Assembly: GCA_902826685.1 (NCBI GenBank)
Contig: CADEFT010000032.1
Location: 1 to 64,000, forward strand
DNA length: 64,000 nt
Origin: an uncultured Acidobacteriota bacterium
Lineage (GTDB): Bacteria > Acidobacteriota > Terriglobia > Bryobacterales > Bryobacteraceae
Direction of reading: 5' to 3'
Below are positions 17,974-26,724 of the stretch, piece by piece (position 1 is the first letter of the stretch; every line of letters begins with the position of its first letter). The notes beneath the pieces were generated by a model. That model saw only the letters and a program-made list of their open reading frames with translations. It ran no database searches and was not told the origin of the DNA. A program made the position numbers and the translations under genes.

Positions 17974-18085
17974 CCGCTTTTGCGAAACCAGTTCTTTTGG
18001 CGGGCTTGCCTTGTTGGTGCAGCTTGAGCGTGTGGACTGGGTTGAGATGACAAGCGACCACGGAATCGGAGAAGATGAGGAGGTT

Positions 18086-19408
18086 ATGGTGCGATTCAAG
18101 ATTGGCAAGATCTTCGGCGTAGCCTGCGCTGTACTGACGCTATTCACGGCGCTCGCGCAGGAAGCGCCGAAAAAGAACTGGCAAGACCGGGCGGAATATG
18201 ACCTTTATGATGCCATCGTAAAAGAGGCAACCCCCGCCAAGCGGATGGAACTGCTCAATCAGTGGAAAGAGAAGTATCCCAAATCCGACTACAAGTATGA
18301 GCGTACCAGCCTCATGCTGAACACCAATCAGCAGCTTGGCAAGGTCGCCGACATGATCTCGACCGCCAAGGAAGTGCTCGAGATCGAACCCAAGGACTTG
18401 AACGCGCTGTACTGGTTGACGCGGCTGACGACCACCAACCCGCAGGACACGTCGCTGCTCGACACCGGCGAGAAAGCCGCCAACGGATTGTTGTCGAACC
18501 TCGACACGTTTTTTGCCGACGCCAAGAAGCCCGCGCAGACTGCGCCCGAGCAGTGGACCAAAGCCAAGTCCGATATGGACGCGCTGGCCAACAAGACACT
18601 CGGCTGGATCGCCATGCAGAAGAAGGATGGTCCCGGCGCCGAGAAGTTCTTCGTCAAGAGCCTGGAGAAGACGGCCAACGACGCCGAGATTTCCTATTGG
18701 ATGTACACCATCATTCGTGCCAGCAAGGATATGGCGCGTTACCCCGATGCGCTGTTCCATCTGGCCCGAGCCGCTTCGATGACCGGCCCTGGCGCCTTCG
18801 CCGACGCGCAGCGCAAACAGGTGGATGACTTCTTTGTGAAGGCCTATAACGGCTTCCACGGCAACGACGATGCCGGTCTTGCCGAACTGCGTAAGCTTTC
18901 CCTCTCCCAGACCGCTCCTCCCGCTGGTTTCAAGATCAAAAACATCAATGAAATCATGAGCGAGAGGATGACCGAGTTCCGCAAGACCAAGCCGCAACTG
19001 GCGTTCTGGTACGAACTCAAGAAAGAGCTCACCGGTGAAAACGGCGAGAAATACTTCGCCGACGGCATGAAGGGCGCGGCTCTGCCGGGCAAACAATCCA
19101 TCGAAGGCGTGGAGTTTTCCAAGTTGAAGGGCTTCGTCGAATCGGTGAAGCCGGGTGGCAAGGAAGTCGTGCTGAAGATGGAAGAGACCGGCGGTCCCGA
19201 AATCACACTGAAGCTCGACGCGCCGGTCAAGCCGGCCGACCCCAACACGGTGGTTGAATTTGAGGGAATCGCGCAGGTCTTCACGCGCGAGCCCTTCATG
19301 CTCACCTTCGAAGTCGAGCGCGACAAGGTGACCGGGCTTGAGGCCGGTGTGGCCGCGCCCGCTCCCAAGAAGGCTCCAATCCGCCGTCCGGCCGTCAAGA
19401 AAAAGTAG
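18086..19408 (+). CDS. Exported helical-repeat (TPR-like) protein of unknown function
   Basis: 440 residues. The ATG at 18086 follows a near-perfect AGGAGG five bases upstream and opens a signal peptide (MVRFKIGKIFGVACAVLTLFTALAQ); longer in-frame starts run through the leader and are rejected. The mature N-terminal part (residues about 30-290) is all-helical with TPR-like spacing (AEYDLYDAIVKEATPAKRMELLNQWKE, TAKEVLEIEPKDLNALYWLTRL, AEKFFVKSLEKTANDAEISYWMY). The C-terminal 120 residues turn beta-rich (EFSKLKGFVESVKPGGKEVVLKME) and end in a basic Pro/Lys tail. I recognise no enzyme motif. It is probably a periplasmic scaffold or stress protein. It has its own promoter and converges on xylB with 12 bp between stop codons. 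Confidence 0.85.
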   Translation: MVRFKIGKIFGVACAVLTLFTALAQEAPKKNWQDRAEYDLYDAIVKEATPAKRMELLNQWKEKYPKSDYKYERTSLMLNTNQQLGKVADMISTAKEVLEIEPKDLNALYWLTRLTTTNPQDTSLLDTGEKAANGLLSNLDTFFADAKKPAQTAPEQWTKAKSDMDALANKTLGWIAMQKKDGPGAEKFFVKSLEKTANDAEISYWMYTIIRASKDMARYPDALFHLARAASMTGPGAFADAQRKQVDDFFVKAYNGFHGNDDAGLAELRKLSLSQTAPPAGFKIKNINEIMSERMTEFRKTKPQLAFWYELKKELTGENGEKYFADGMKGAALPGKQSIEGVEFSKLKGFVESVKPGGKEVVLKMEETGGPEITLKLDAPVKPADPNTVVEFEGIAQVFTREPFMLTFEVERDKVTGLEAGVAAPAPKKAPIRRPAVKKK

Positions 19409-19420
19409 GAGTCGCGCCGC

Positions 19421-20893
19421 TCAGGCGTGAATCGGTTTCACTGCCGGGTAGATCGTCGTGAAAGTGGCATAGGCCTTCTCATAGAAGGCCGCCGCCTGAG
19501 GCTCGGGCTTCAGACTGGTCACTTCACGGACGGCTACCCGGCAGACTTCGTTTACCGAGCCGTATTCTCCGGCCAGTGCCAGCAGCGCCGCTCCGTGGGC
19601 CGACCCTTCCTGCGACTCAAGCGTCGCCACACCCCTGTTGAACACATCCGCGAACATCCGCCGCCAGAACGCGCTGCGCGCTCCGCCACCCGACAGCCTC
19701 ACCGATTCCACCGGCACGCCCATCTCTTCAATAATCCGCAGGCAATCCTTCAAGCTGTAGCTCACACCTTCGAGTACCGCCCGCACCAGGTCCGCCCGCC
19801 GGTGACGCGCCGTCAAGCCCACGAACGCCGCCCGGCAGGAAGCGTCGAGGTGCGGCGTGCGCTCACCCATCAGATAGGGCAGCCAGAACAATCCATCGGC
19901 GCCCGCCGGCGATTCGGCCGCCTCCGACGTCAGCGCATCGTACTCCACGCCCGGCGCGAACCGGTTGCGGAACCATTGCAGGCTCAAACCCGCGCCCTGA
20001 GTCACTCCCATCACGTGCCACTTGCCCGGCACCGCGTGGCAGAAGGTATGCACACGGCCGCGCGGGTCGTAAGCCGGGCTCTCGGTGTGGGCGAACACCA
20101 CTCCCGACGTCCCCACCGTGCACGATACCGCGCCCGGCTCCACGATGCCGTTGCCCACCGCGCTCGCCGCCTGATCGCCCCCGCCCGCCACCACCGGCGT
20201 GCCTTCCTTCAACCCCGTGGCCGCGGCCGCGAGCTTCGAAATCCGGCCCGTGACCTCGGGCGATTCATACACCTTGGGCAGCCACTGTCCGGGAATGCCC
20301 AGCTTGCCGCACATCGCCTGCGACCAGCGCCGGTTCACCACGTCGAATAACGCCGTGCCGGAGGCGTCGGAGACGTCGCTGGCGAACTCGCCGGTCAGCC
20401 GGAACCGTACGTAATCCTTGGGCAGCAGCACGCGCCGCACGCGATCGTAGTGCGCCGGTTCGTGATCGCGCACCCAGAGCAGTTTCGGCAGCGTAAACCC
20501 CGTCAGCACTGGATTGGCGATGGCTTCCAGCACGTTGCCGGCGCCCACGGTCGCGTTGATGGCGTCCACCTGCGCCTGGCTCCGCTGGTCGCACCAGATC
20601 AACGAAGGGCGGATCACCTCGTGGGCGGCGTCGAGCACCACCAGTCCATGCATCTGCCCGCTCAGCCCGACGGCCTGGATCCGCTCGCCGTTCACGCCCG
20701 CCCCGGCCAGTACGCCGGCGATGGCCTGTTGCGCCGCCCGCCACCAGTCACCGGGCTGTTGCTCGGCCCATAGCGGCTTCTCCATGCGCATCTCTTCGTG
20801 CGGCGCGGTGAAGCTGAAACGGGCGCGTCCGTCACGGTCCACCAGCAGTGCGCGCGAACCGCCGGTTCCGATATCGATTCCTAGCCAATACAT
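19421..20893 (-). CDS. xylB: Xylulokinase (FGGY family)
   Basis: 490 residues, standard for XylB, which phosphorylates D-xylulose with ATP. FGGY landmarks are the N-terminal phosphate-binding strand MYWLGIDIGTGGSRALLVD, QAVGLSGQMHGLVVLD (substrate Asp region), LIWCDQRSQAQV, VAGGGDQAASAVGNGIVEPG (catalytic Asp), MGERTPHLDASCRAAFVG and the FGGY signature VRLSGGGARSAFWRRMFADVF. The ATG at 20893 begins exactly at the conserved strand; the 61-residue extension to 21076 is Arg-rich antisense of the next gene and is rejected. No Shine-Dalgarno; GATAAT lies 10 bases upstream. It is divergent from an exported mannonate dehydratase, which suggests a shared pentose/uronate context. Confidence 0.94.
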   Translation of the reverse strand: MYWLGIDIGTGGSRALLVDRDGRARFSFTAPHEEMRMEKPLWAEQQPGDWWRAAQQAIAGVLAGAGVNGERIQAVGLSGQMHGLVVLDAAHEVIRPSLIWCDQRSQAQVDAINATVGAGNVLEAIANPVLTGFTLPKLLWVRDHEPAHYDRVRRVLLPKDYVRFRLTGEFASDVSDASGTALFDVVNRRWSQAMCGKLGIPGQWLPKVYESPEVTGRISKLAAAATGLKEGTPVVAGGGDQAASAVGNGIVEPGAVSCTVGTSGVVFAHTESPAYDPRGRVHTFCHAVPGKWHVMGVTQGAGLSLQWFRNRFAPGVEYDALTSEAAESPAGADGLFWLPYLMGERTPHLDASCRAAFVGLTARHRRADLVRAVLEGVSYSLKDCLRIIEEMGVPVESVRLSGGGARSAFWRRMFADVFNRGVATLESQEGSAHGAALLALAGEYGSVNEVCRVAVREVTSLKPEPQAAAFYEKAYATFTTIYPAVKPIHA

Positions 20894-20903
20894 GCCGGCC
20901 GTG

Positions 20904-20909
20904 ATTATC
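20904..20909 (-). promoter_or_regulatory. Putative -10 element (GATAAT) 10 bases before xylB
   Basis: GATAAT (5 of 6) on the minus strand ends 10 bases before the xylB ATG. The gap holds no Shine-Dalgarno. It faces the +-strand TATAAT 20 bases away. Confidence 0.35.
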
Positions 20910-20928
20910 GCATGCCGCCGCCGGGGTA

Positions 20929-20934
20929 TATAAT
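20929..20934 (+). promoter_or_regulatory. Putative -10 element (TATAAT) 12 bases before the mannonate dehydratase-like gene
   Basis: A perfect TATAAT ends 12 bases before the ATG at 20947, preceded by GGGGTA and with no Shine-Dalgarno between. It would give a leader of about 5-6 bases. Confidence 0.45.
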
Positions 20935-20946
20935 GGCCCTTCGCCC

Positions 20947-22041
20947 ATGCAACGCCGAAACTTCCTTCAAGGTTCCCTCGCCGCCGGTGTCGCGGCGTCC
21001 TCCTCCACCGCCTCCGCCGCGCCGGCCGCTTCCGCGAAACCCATTCGCATGAAACTCGGCTGTCAGAGCGGACCAACCGACGATCGCAAGCTGCAGTACT
21101 TCAAACGCCACAGCGTGAATAACATCTGCGGCTATCCGGTTGCGGGCACGCCCAACACGCCGTTTAGTCTGGATGACGTTCAACGTTGTAAGGATCTATG
21201 TGACAAGCATAAGATCGCCCTCGATTGTATCGCGCCCCCCTTTCTCGCCTCCAGTCACATCGACCGTACCGCTAAGCCAGCTATCATGCTTGGCGAAAGC
21301 CCGCAGCGCGACCGCGACATTGAAGAGGTCCAGAACCTGATCCGTCATTGCGCCAAAGTGGGCGTGCCAACGATCAAATACAACATGAGTATTTTGGGTG
21401 TTGTAAGAATCGGCCGTACCCCCGGAAGGGGAGGGGTCGAGTACAGCACCTGGCGCTACAAGGACGCCAAGCCATCCACCCCGCTCACCCGCGCCGGCAA
21501 AATCGAGGCCGACCGCTACTGGGAGCGCATCACCTATTTCCTCGATCGCGTGGTACCGGTGGCGACCGAATTCAAAGTAAAAATCGCCTGTCATCCGCAC
21601 GATCCTGGAATGCCGCCACAAGGATATCAGGGCGTTGACACGGTTCTTGGCACCATCGACGGTTTAAAGAAATTCGTTTCGATTCGCGAAAGTCCTTATC
21701 ACGGGATCAACTTCTGCCAGGGCACGGTCTCGGAAATGCTTCAAAACCCGGGCAAAGAGATACTCGACGTGATCCGCTACTTCGGCTCGCGCAAGAAGAT
21801 CTTTAACGTCCACTTCCGCAACATTCGCGGTAAGCGGGACGATTTCCTCGAAGTATTTCCCGATGAAGGCGACATCGATTTCGTCGAGGCGATCAAAGTA
21901 TACCGGGAAGTCGAGTATGACGGCATGCTAATGCCAGATCATGTTCCTCATCACCATGACGATCCCAAAGGCGAGCAAGCCTTCGCCTTCTGCTACGGCT
22001 ATATACGCGCTTTGCTGCAGGCTGTAGACCGCCTGGCGTGA
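20947..22041 (+). CDS. Mannonate dehydratase (UxuA)-like TIM-barrel protein with Tat signal
   Basis: 364 residues. A twin-arginine signal (MQRRNFLQGSLAAGVAASSS) precedes a TIM barrel resembling UxuA, which dehydrates D-mannonate to 2-keto-3-deoxygluconate with a divalent metal. Family features are NYNMSILG-like KYNMSILGVVRIGRTPGRGG, the metal-binding VKIACHPHDPGMPP (UxuA has HPDDPP), NFCQGTVSEM, VHFRNIRGKRDDFLEVFPDEG and MLMPDHVPH. It is somewhat shorter and carries an export signal, so it is probably a periplasmic or anchored paralogue rather than the canonical cytoplasmic enzyme. It is divergent from xylB. Stretches such as 21390-21440 look less GC-biased than neighbouring genes. Confidence 0.85.
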   Translation: MQRRNFLQGSLAAGVAASSSTASAAPAASAKPIRMKLGCQSGPTDDRKLQYFKRHSVNNICGYPVAGTPNTPFSLDDVQRCKDLCDKHKIALDCIAPPFLASSHIDRTAKPAIMLGESPQRDRDIEEVQNLIRHCAKVGVPTIKYNMSILGVVRIGRTPGRGGVEYSTWRYKDAKPSTPLTRAGKIEADRYWERITYFLDRVVPVATEFKVKIACHPHDPGMPPQGYQGVDTVLGTIDGLKKFVSIRESPYHGINFCQGTVSEMLQNPGKEILDVIRYFGSRKKIFNVHFRNIRGKRDDFLEVFPDEGDIDFVEAIKVYREVEYDGMLMPDHVPHHHDDPKGEQAFAFCYGYIRALLQAVDRLA

Positions 22042-22197
22042 CAAGGCATACCCACATTTAAGTGGCACCGGACATCTTGACCCAACCAACACTCCGGAGC
22101 GAAAATGGCTCACTGAGTTCTAACGGGAAATTCAGTATCGGAGAGTAGGGGGGACCTGCGCTCCGCTACTGGCTTAGTCGTAACCGCAGGAGAGTTT

Positions 22198-22401
22198 GTG
22201 AATCGAGAAAAAGGTGTCGTGAAGTGGTTTAACGCCGCTAAGGGGTATGGGTTCATTCAGCGCAATACGGGGGAGGACGTCTTCGTTCATTACTCCGCCA
22301 TCCAGATGAATGGATTCCGGACTCTGGATCAGGGCCTGGAGGTGGAGTTCGAGGTTAAAACGGGGCCAAAGGGACTGCAGGCTGAGAACGTAAATCGCTA
22401 G
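22198..22401 (+). CDS. Cold-shock protein (CspA family)
   Basis: 67-residue single-stranded nucleic-acid-binding OB-fold protein. It has WFNAAKGYGFIQ (RNP1) and DVFVHYSAI (RNP2), and the family C-terminal strands. GTG start at 22198 with AGGAG seven bases upstream. The 156-bp gap upstream (22042-22197) has no gene; a long 5' leader would be usual for this family. The stop overlaps the convergent PAP2 gene by 4 bp. Confidence 0.96.
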   Translation: MNREKGVVKWFNAAKGYGFIQRNTGEDVFVHYSAIQMNGFRTLDQGLEVEFEVKTGPKGLQAENVNR

Positions 22402-22934
22402 ACCAGAAAGCCCGCCACGGTATTTCCCAAAAGAGCGCCGATAAGCGCTCCGGCGGCAACGTCGCTGGCAAAGTGCATGCCCAGCAGCACGCGGGAGATG
22501 GCGATGCTTGCGCCGCAGAAGTACAGCCCCGGCGCCAATTGCGGGTAAAAGACCTGCAGGCTTGACGCCGCGGCGAATGCCGTGATGGTGTGGCCGGAAG
22601 GAAAGGAAAACTGGTCCGGCGGCAGCAGCGTCGCCCAGCGGTGCGGTTCAATGGCGCACGGCCTGCGGCGGCCCGTGGCTCGCTTGAGCGAGAGGAACAC
22701 GGCGATTCCCACCGCCACCGAGAGTCCCATCGCCGCCACGGCCCTCCAGCGCTCATCGCCTCCAAATAGCGCCACGGCCGCGGCCACTGCATACCAGACC
22801 CAGCCATCGCCGCCGCGGGTGGCGCAGATCATCCACAGGCGGATCCAGCGCGGCGCCGCCCAGCGGTTGACGCGCCGCATCAAGCGGTGATCGTTAACCG
22901 CGATCAGGCCCAGCACGCTTTGCTTCAGAGGCAC
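22398..22934 (-). CDS. PAP2-family membrane phosphatase
   Basis: 178 residues, a membrane-bound phosphatase acting on lipid or undecaprenyl phosphates. The three phosphatase motifs are complete: KRATGRRRP (KX6RP), FPSGH, and SRVLLGMHFASD (SRX5HX3D), separated by hydrophobic helices (WVWYAVAAAVALF, VAAMGLSVAVGIAVFL, VAAGALIGALLGNTVAGFLV). I chose the GTG at 22934, which has GGAAGGAGG at ideal spacing; the in-frame ATG at 22955 is an alternative with a weaker GGGGAAG. It overlaps the cold-shock gene tail-to-tail by 4 bp and is divergent from the glycosyltransferase at 23078. Confidence 0.9.
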   Translation of the reverse strand: MPLKQSVLGLIAVNDHRLMRRVNRWAAPRWIRLWMICATRGGDGWVWYAVAAAVALFGGDERWRAVAAMGLSVAVGIAVFLSLKRATGRRRPCAIEPHRWATLLPPDQFSFPSGHTITAFAAASSLQVFYPQLAPGLYFCGASIAISRVLLGMHFASDVAAGALIGALLGNTVAGFLV

Positions 22935-23077
22935 AACTCCTCCTTCCTTCACCATCTCATACTTCCCCCCGGGCGTTTCATCGCCGTGACGGGTCCAAAA
23001 AACATGGATGACTAAAACTGTTTTATGGTGTCCGCCGCGCTCCGGTCTGGTACATTTGGGCGAGACTCTCTTCCGGG

Positions 23078-24214
23078 ATGCGGCGGATCGACTTCGTTTT
23101 CTTCGATGCGGGCGGCGGGCACCGCGCCGCGGCCACGGCGCTGAAGGCCGTCGTCGAACAGCAGGACCTGCCCTGGGACGTCCGGCTGGTGAATCTCCAG
23201 GAAGTCCTCGACGACTACGACTTTATCCGCAAAGCTACCGGCATCCGCGCGCAGGACGTTTATAACCTGGTTCTCAAAAAAGGGTGGACCCTCGGCTCGC
23301 CTCAGATGACCGTCGCCATGCATGGGCTCATCCGTCTCACTCATGGCACCCAGGTGCGCGTGATGAAAAGCTTCTGGTCGCAATCGAAGCCCTCCCTGGT
23401 GGTGTCGGTCATTCCGAACTTCGGCCGCTCGCTCTATGATTGCCTGGCCGCCACGCACCCCCAGGCGCCGCTGGTGACCATCCTCACCGACTTCGCCGAT
23501 TATCCGCCCCACTTCTGGATCGAGCCCGGCCAGAACCAGCACTACGTCTGTGGAACCGCCAAGGCCGTTGAGCAGGCGGCCGCCATGGGCTACGGTCCCG
23601 ATCGCGCCCACCGCGTCTCCGGCATGATCCTCCATCCCCGCTTTTACGAGCCCGTGGAACGGGACCGCGCCGCGGAACGCGTGAGACTCGGCCTCAAACC
23701 GGATGCGCCCACCGGCCTGATCCTGTTTGGCGGCCAGGGCTCCACCGAAATTCGAAGGATCCTCGAACGCCTTAATTCCGCGCCCGCCGCCGCGCAGTAC
23801 ATCGCCATCTGCGGAAAGAACGAGAAACTGCGGAGCGACCTCGCGTCGCGGCGATGGAATATGCCCGTCTTCGTCGAAGGCTACACCGCCGCCATTCCTC
23901 TCTACATGCACCTGTCGGATTTCTTCATCGGCAAACCCGGCCCCGGCAGCGTCAGCGAAGCGCTCGCCATGAAGCTGCCCGTCATCGTCGAACGCAACGC
24001 CTGGACCCTGCCGCAGGAGCGCTACAACGCCGAATGGATCCACGAGCAGCGAGTAGGCCTGGTGCTTTCGAGCTTCAAGGAGATCGCCTCCGCCGTCGCC
24101 ACGCTGCTTTCGGGCGATACACTGGAAAGCTGCAAGCGGAATGCCGCGCGGCTCGACAATCGCGCCGTTTTCGAGATTCCGCCCATTCTCGCCCGGATTC
24201 TGGAGAAGCAATAG
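23078..24214 (+). CDS. MGDG synthase/MurG-like glycosyltransferase (GT28)
   Basis: 378 residues. The N-terminal half matches MGDG synthase-type acceptor domains: FVFFDAGGGHRAAATALKAV (GGGH glycine loop) and VVSVIPNFGRSLYDCLAATHP. The C-terminal half has the GT28 donor site TGLILFGGQGSTEIRRIL and GKPGPGSVSEALAMKLPVIV. Such enzymes transfer a hexose from UDP-sugar to diacylglycerol, or GlcNAc to lipid II in MurG. The acceptor is more likely a glycerolipid, given the MGDG-type N terminus. The stop is followed 2 bp later by the aldo/keto reductase GTG, so the two are likely co-transcribed. No strong Shine-Dalgarno (CCGGG before ATG). Confidence 0.88.
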   Translation: MRRIDFVFFDAGGGHRAAATALKAVVEQQDLPWDVRLVNLQEVLDDYDFIRKATGIRAQDVYNLVLKKGWTLGSPQMTVAMHGLIRLTHGTQVRVMKSFWSQSKPSLVVSVIPNFGRSLYDCLAATHPQAPLVTILTDFADYPPHFWIEPGQNQHYVCGTAKAVEQAAAMGYGPDRAHRVSGMILHPRFYEPVERDRAAERVRLGLKPDAPTGLILFGGQGSTEIRRILERLNSAPAAAQYIAICGKNEKLRSDLASRRWNMPVFVEGYTAAIPLYMHLSDFFIGKPGPGSVSEALAMKLPVIVERNAWTLPQERYNAEWIHEQRVGLVLSSFKEIASAVATLLSGDTLESCKRNAARLDNRAVFEIPPILARILEKQ

Positions 24215-24216
24215 CG

Positions 24217-25185
24217 GTGCAAACCATCACGTTGAAGCAGACCGATCTCACCGTCGCGCGCATGGTGCTCGGTACGATGACGTTTGGCGGCCAGGTGAAC
24301 GAGGCGGACAGCATTCGCATTCTGCACGCCGCCATCGACGGCGGCATCAACTTCATCGACACCGCCAATGTCTACAACAAAGGCGTCACCGAGGAATACG
24401 TCGGCAAGGGACTGCTCGGCCGCCGCGGCAAGGTGGTTCTCGCTTCGAAGGTCTTCGGCAAGATGGGCGACGAGGCCGATTTGCAGGGCCTCTCCCGCGC
24501 CGCCATCCGCCGCGGCATCGACGATTCCCTGCGCCGCCTGCGCACCGATTATCTGGACGTCTATTACCTCCACCAGCCCGACTACGGCGTTCCGCTCGAG
24601 GAATCGCTTGGCGCCGTCGACGAACTGGTGAAGGAAGGGAAGGTGCGCTACGCCGCTTCGAGCAACCATTCCGGCTGGCAGGTGGCGCGCATGCAGCATC
24701 TGGCCGCCGCCGCCGGCTGGAAGCCCGCCGCGATCACGCAGCCCATGTACAATCTGCTGGCGCGCGGCATCGAGCAGGAATACCTGCCCATGATCGGGCA
24801 ATACCAGCTTTCCACGGTCGTCTATAACCCGCTGGCCGGCGGTTTGTTAACCGGTAAGCACTCCCGCGAAACGTACACCGCTGGTACGCGCTTCGACAAC
24901 AATAAGATGTATCAGGACCGCTACTGGCACAATCAGATGTTCGATGCCGTGGAGGCGCTGAACCTCGCCGCAACGGCCGCCGGCCGCTCGCTGATCAGCG
25001 TGGCCCTCAATTGGCTGTTGCACCACTCGCCCGCCGATTGCTTCATCATCGGCGCCACGCGGCTGGATCAACTGGAGCAGAACATCCGCGTGCTGGGCGA
25101 CGGCCCGCTTCCCGCCGGCCTGCTCACCGCCTGCGACGACGCCTGGAAGCGCCTGCGCGGCTCAACGCCCAACTACAACCGCTGA
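24217..25185 (+). CDS. Aldo/keto reductase
   Basis: 322-residue NADPH-dependent oxidoreductase with the AKR (alpha/beta)8 barrel. The catalytic tetrad is visible: Asp and Tyr of FIDTANVYNKG, Lys of VVLASKVFGK, His of YYLHQPDYG. NADPH-binding C-terminal segment is SVALNWLLHHSPADCFIIGATRLDQLEQNI. GTG start at 24217, 2 bp after the glycosyltransferase stop; the longer reading from 23854 is out-of-family antisense-like sequence inside the upstream gene. The stop abuts the stop of the convergent hydrolase with no base between. The substrate is unknown. Confidence 0.92.
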   Translation: MQTITLKQTDLTVARMVLGTMTFGGQVNEADSIRILHAAIDGGINFIDTANVYNKGVTEEYVGKGLLGRRGKVVLASKVFGKMGDEADLQGLSRAAIRRGIDDSLRRLRTDYLDVYYLHQPDYGVPLEESLGAVDELVKEGKVRYAASSNHSGWQVARMQHLAAAAGWKPAAITQPMYNLLARGIEQEYLPMIGQYQLSTVVYNPLAGGLLTGKHSRETYTAGTRFDNNKMYQDRYWHNQMFDAVEALNLAATAAGRSLISVALNWLLHHSPADCFIIGATRLDQLEQNIRVLGDGPLPAGLLTACDDAWKRLRGSTPNYNR

Positions 25186-26274
25186 TTATTTCTGTTCGCC
25201 CGAAGCCGGCGCCTGGCCGGATTCCTTCCAGGCCACCAGATCGCGAAACGCATTCATCGTCTCTTCCGGCGTGAAAGCGCAATGGCCGTTGCGGCTTACG
25301 AAGCGCTGTACGTAAAGCCCGGAGCCGCCCTTGCTCTCCAGCAGGTCGCCATAGGCGTTGGCCGCCCAGGCAGGCACCAGCGGATCGTGGATGGTGTGCA
25401 GCGATAGCATCGGCTGCTTCAACTCGCCGCTCGGCGTGTAGTGCCGGCGCAGATAATCGGCGGCCTTGGGCGTGGCCGCAAACCGCTTCACGCCGCGGTT
25501 CAGTTTGCCGTCGTCGGTGCTGCCCTGGTACACCGTGTTGCGATTGTCGAAGGGGTTGCCGCCCGTCCGCTCGATCAGCTCACGCTGCACCTGAGTGAAG
25601 AACGCCACCACCTGCCCCACTTCCACTTCCGTCTTGAGCCCGCTCCATTTCTGGAAAGCTTCCAGCCGCTCCGGATAGGATGTGGCTTCTTTTTGAATGC
25701 GCAGCGGAAGTTCCGCGTCCCACTCCACCGGCGCTACCGGCGAGACGATCATATCGGGGAAATAGTAATCGTAGACCGCCAGCGTGTCGAACATCTTGCG
25801 CTTCAAAAAATCGAGCGAAGCGCCCACCGGTCCGCACATTTGCAGAGCGCCGTCATACTGGCGCGGAAACATTTCGATCACGGCCACCGTGATCGCCCCA
25901 CCCATCGAATGGCCCGTCACCCACGTGCGCTTCGGCTTCCCGTATTTGCCCTCGTAGTAGGCGCGCAACGCCTCGCTGTCGCCGATCGCCTGTTCCAGCG
26001 CCCAGCCTTTCTTTGAGTAGCCCGATTGCGCCACCGCGTAACCGGCGTCGAGAAACGCCTTCACCAGCGCCGAGGGAGGCTTCGACTTGTCGTACTGCGA
26101 CGGGCCGCCATAGCCGTGGCAGTAAACGATCAACTGACCGTTAGGAGAAGCCGGAATATCGATGCGGAACGCCGCCTTGCCGATCTCTCCGGTCTCTACA
26201 CCCGCCGAGGGCTTTACCTCCGCGAATGCGGCTGAGAACAGCAGCAATACCAGCTTCTGCGGCGCCATCAACAT
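25186..26274 (-). CDS. Exported alpha/beta hydrolase (esterase/peptidase-like)
   Basis: 362 residues. Start ATG at 26274 follows GGAGGGG at good spacing and opens a signal peptide (MLMAPQKLVLLLFSAAFA); the ATG at 26295 lies upstream of this ribosome site. Hydrolase landmarks are the oxyanion loop VYCHGYGG, the nucleophile elbow VTGHSMGGAITVAVIEMF, an acid near LHTIHDPLVPAWAANAYGDLL and a His in SRNGHCAFTPEETM. A large cap of about 110 residues lies between nucleophile and acid. Feruloyl-esterase-like or peptidase activity is possible; not assignable. It likely acts in the periplasm. Confidence 0.85.
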   Translation of the reverse strand: MLMAPQKLVLLLFSAAFAEVKPSAGVETGEIGKAAFRIDIPASPNGQLIVYCHGYGGPSQYDKSKPPSALVKAFLDAGYAVAQSGYSKKGWALEQAIGDSEALRAYYEGKYGKPKRTWVTGHSMGGAITVAVIEMFPRQYDGALQMCGPVGASLDFLKRKMFDTLAVYDYYFPDMIVSPVAPVEWDAELPLRIQKEATSYPERLEAFQKWSGLKTEVEVGQVVAFFTQVQRELIERTGGNPFDNRNTVYQGSTDDGKLNRGVKRFAATPKAADYLRRHYTPSGELKQPMLSLHTIHDPLVPAWAANAYGDLLESKGGSGLYVQRFVSRNGHCAFTPEETMNAFRDLVAWKESGQAPASGEQK

Positions 26275-26332
26275 TCGTGGTCCCCTCCAGCCCACATGAT
26301 ACGATAAGGGTTCCTATCTACCGGAGGACCCA

Positions 26333-26719
26333 TTGAAAATGCAGGGATTATTTCGTTCGCTCGCCTTTTTGTTGAGTCTAGCCGCGGCGGCCTGCAATCA
26401 GCCCGCGATGCAGCGTGCATCGCAGCAGCCGGCCACGCCCGCGGTGGAACCGGCGGCTTCGGCCTCCCAGGCTCCGGCGTCGCCCAAAGTTCTCGAGATG
26501 CCGCAGCCCGCGGAATCCGGCACTCCCCAGTCGGTCGACATCAACGCCGCCAGCTTCGATCAGTTGCGAAAGATGCCCTTCATCGGCGATTCCTACGCCC
26601 TCAAGATCATTCAGGGCCGCCCTTACAAGCGCAAGGATGAACTCAGCACGCGCAACATCCTGCCATCGCACGTGTACCAGAAGGCGAAAGATTACCTGAT
26701 CGCCAACGGCTCGCGGTAG
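26333..26719 (+). CDS. Lipoprotein with ComEA-like helix-hairpin-helix domain
   Basis: 128 residues. TTG start at 26333 has GGAGGACC at ideal spacing; an ATG two codons later is the alternative. A lipobox (SLAAAAC) puts the lipidated Cys at about residue 21, followed by an Ala/Pro/Gln-rich linker. Residues about 65-125 form one helix-hairpin-helix unit (SVDINAASFDQLRKMPFIG, DSYALKIIQGRPYKRKDEL) as in ComEA and in many small exported proteins. Related ComEA proteins bind DNA during uptake, but here one unit on a lipoprotein could equally be a structural module. Confidence 0.82.
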   Translation: MKMQGLFRSLAFLLSLAAAACNQPAMQRASQQPATPAVEPAASASQAPASPKVLEMPQPAESGTPQSVDINAASFDQLRKMPFIGDSYALKIIQGRPYKRKDELSTRNILPSHVYQKAKDYLIANGSR

Positions 26720-26724
26720 TCGCG

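Noticed and set aside
22042..22197. Possible insertion-sequence end or RNA element in the gap before the cold-shock gene
   Set aside because: The text looks slightly different from its neighbours, but I could find no paired inverted repeat, target duplication or transposase remnant.
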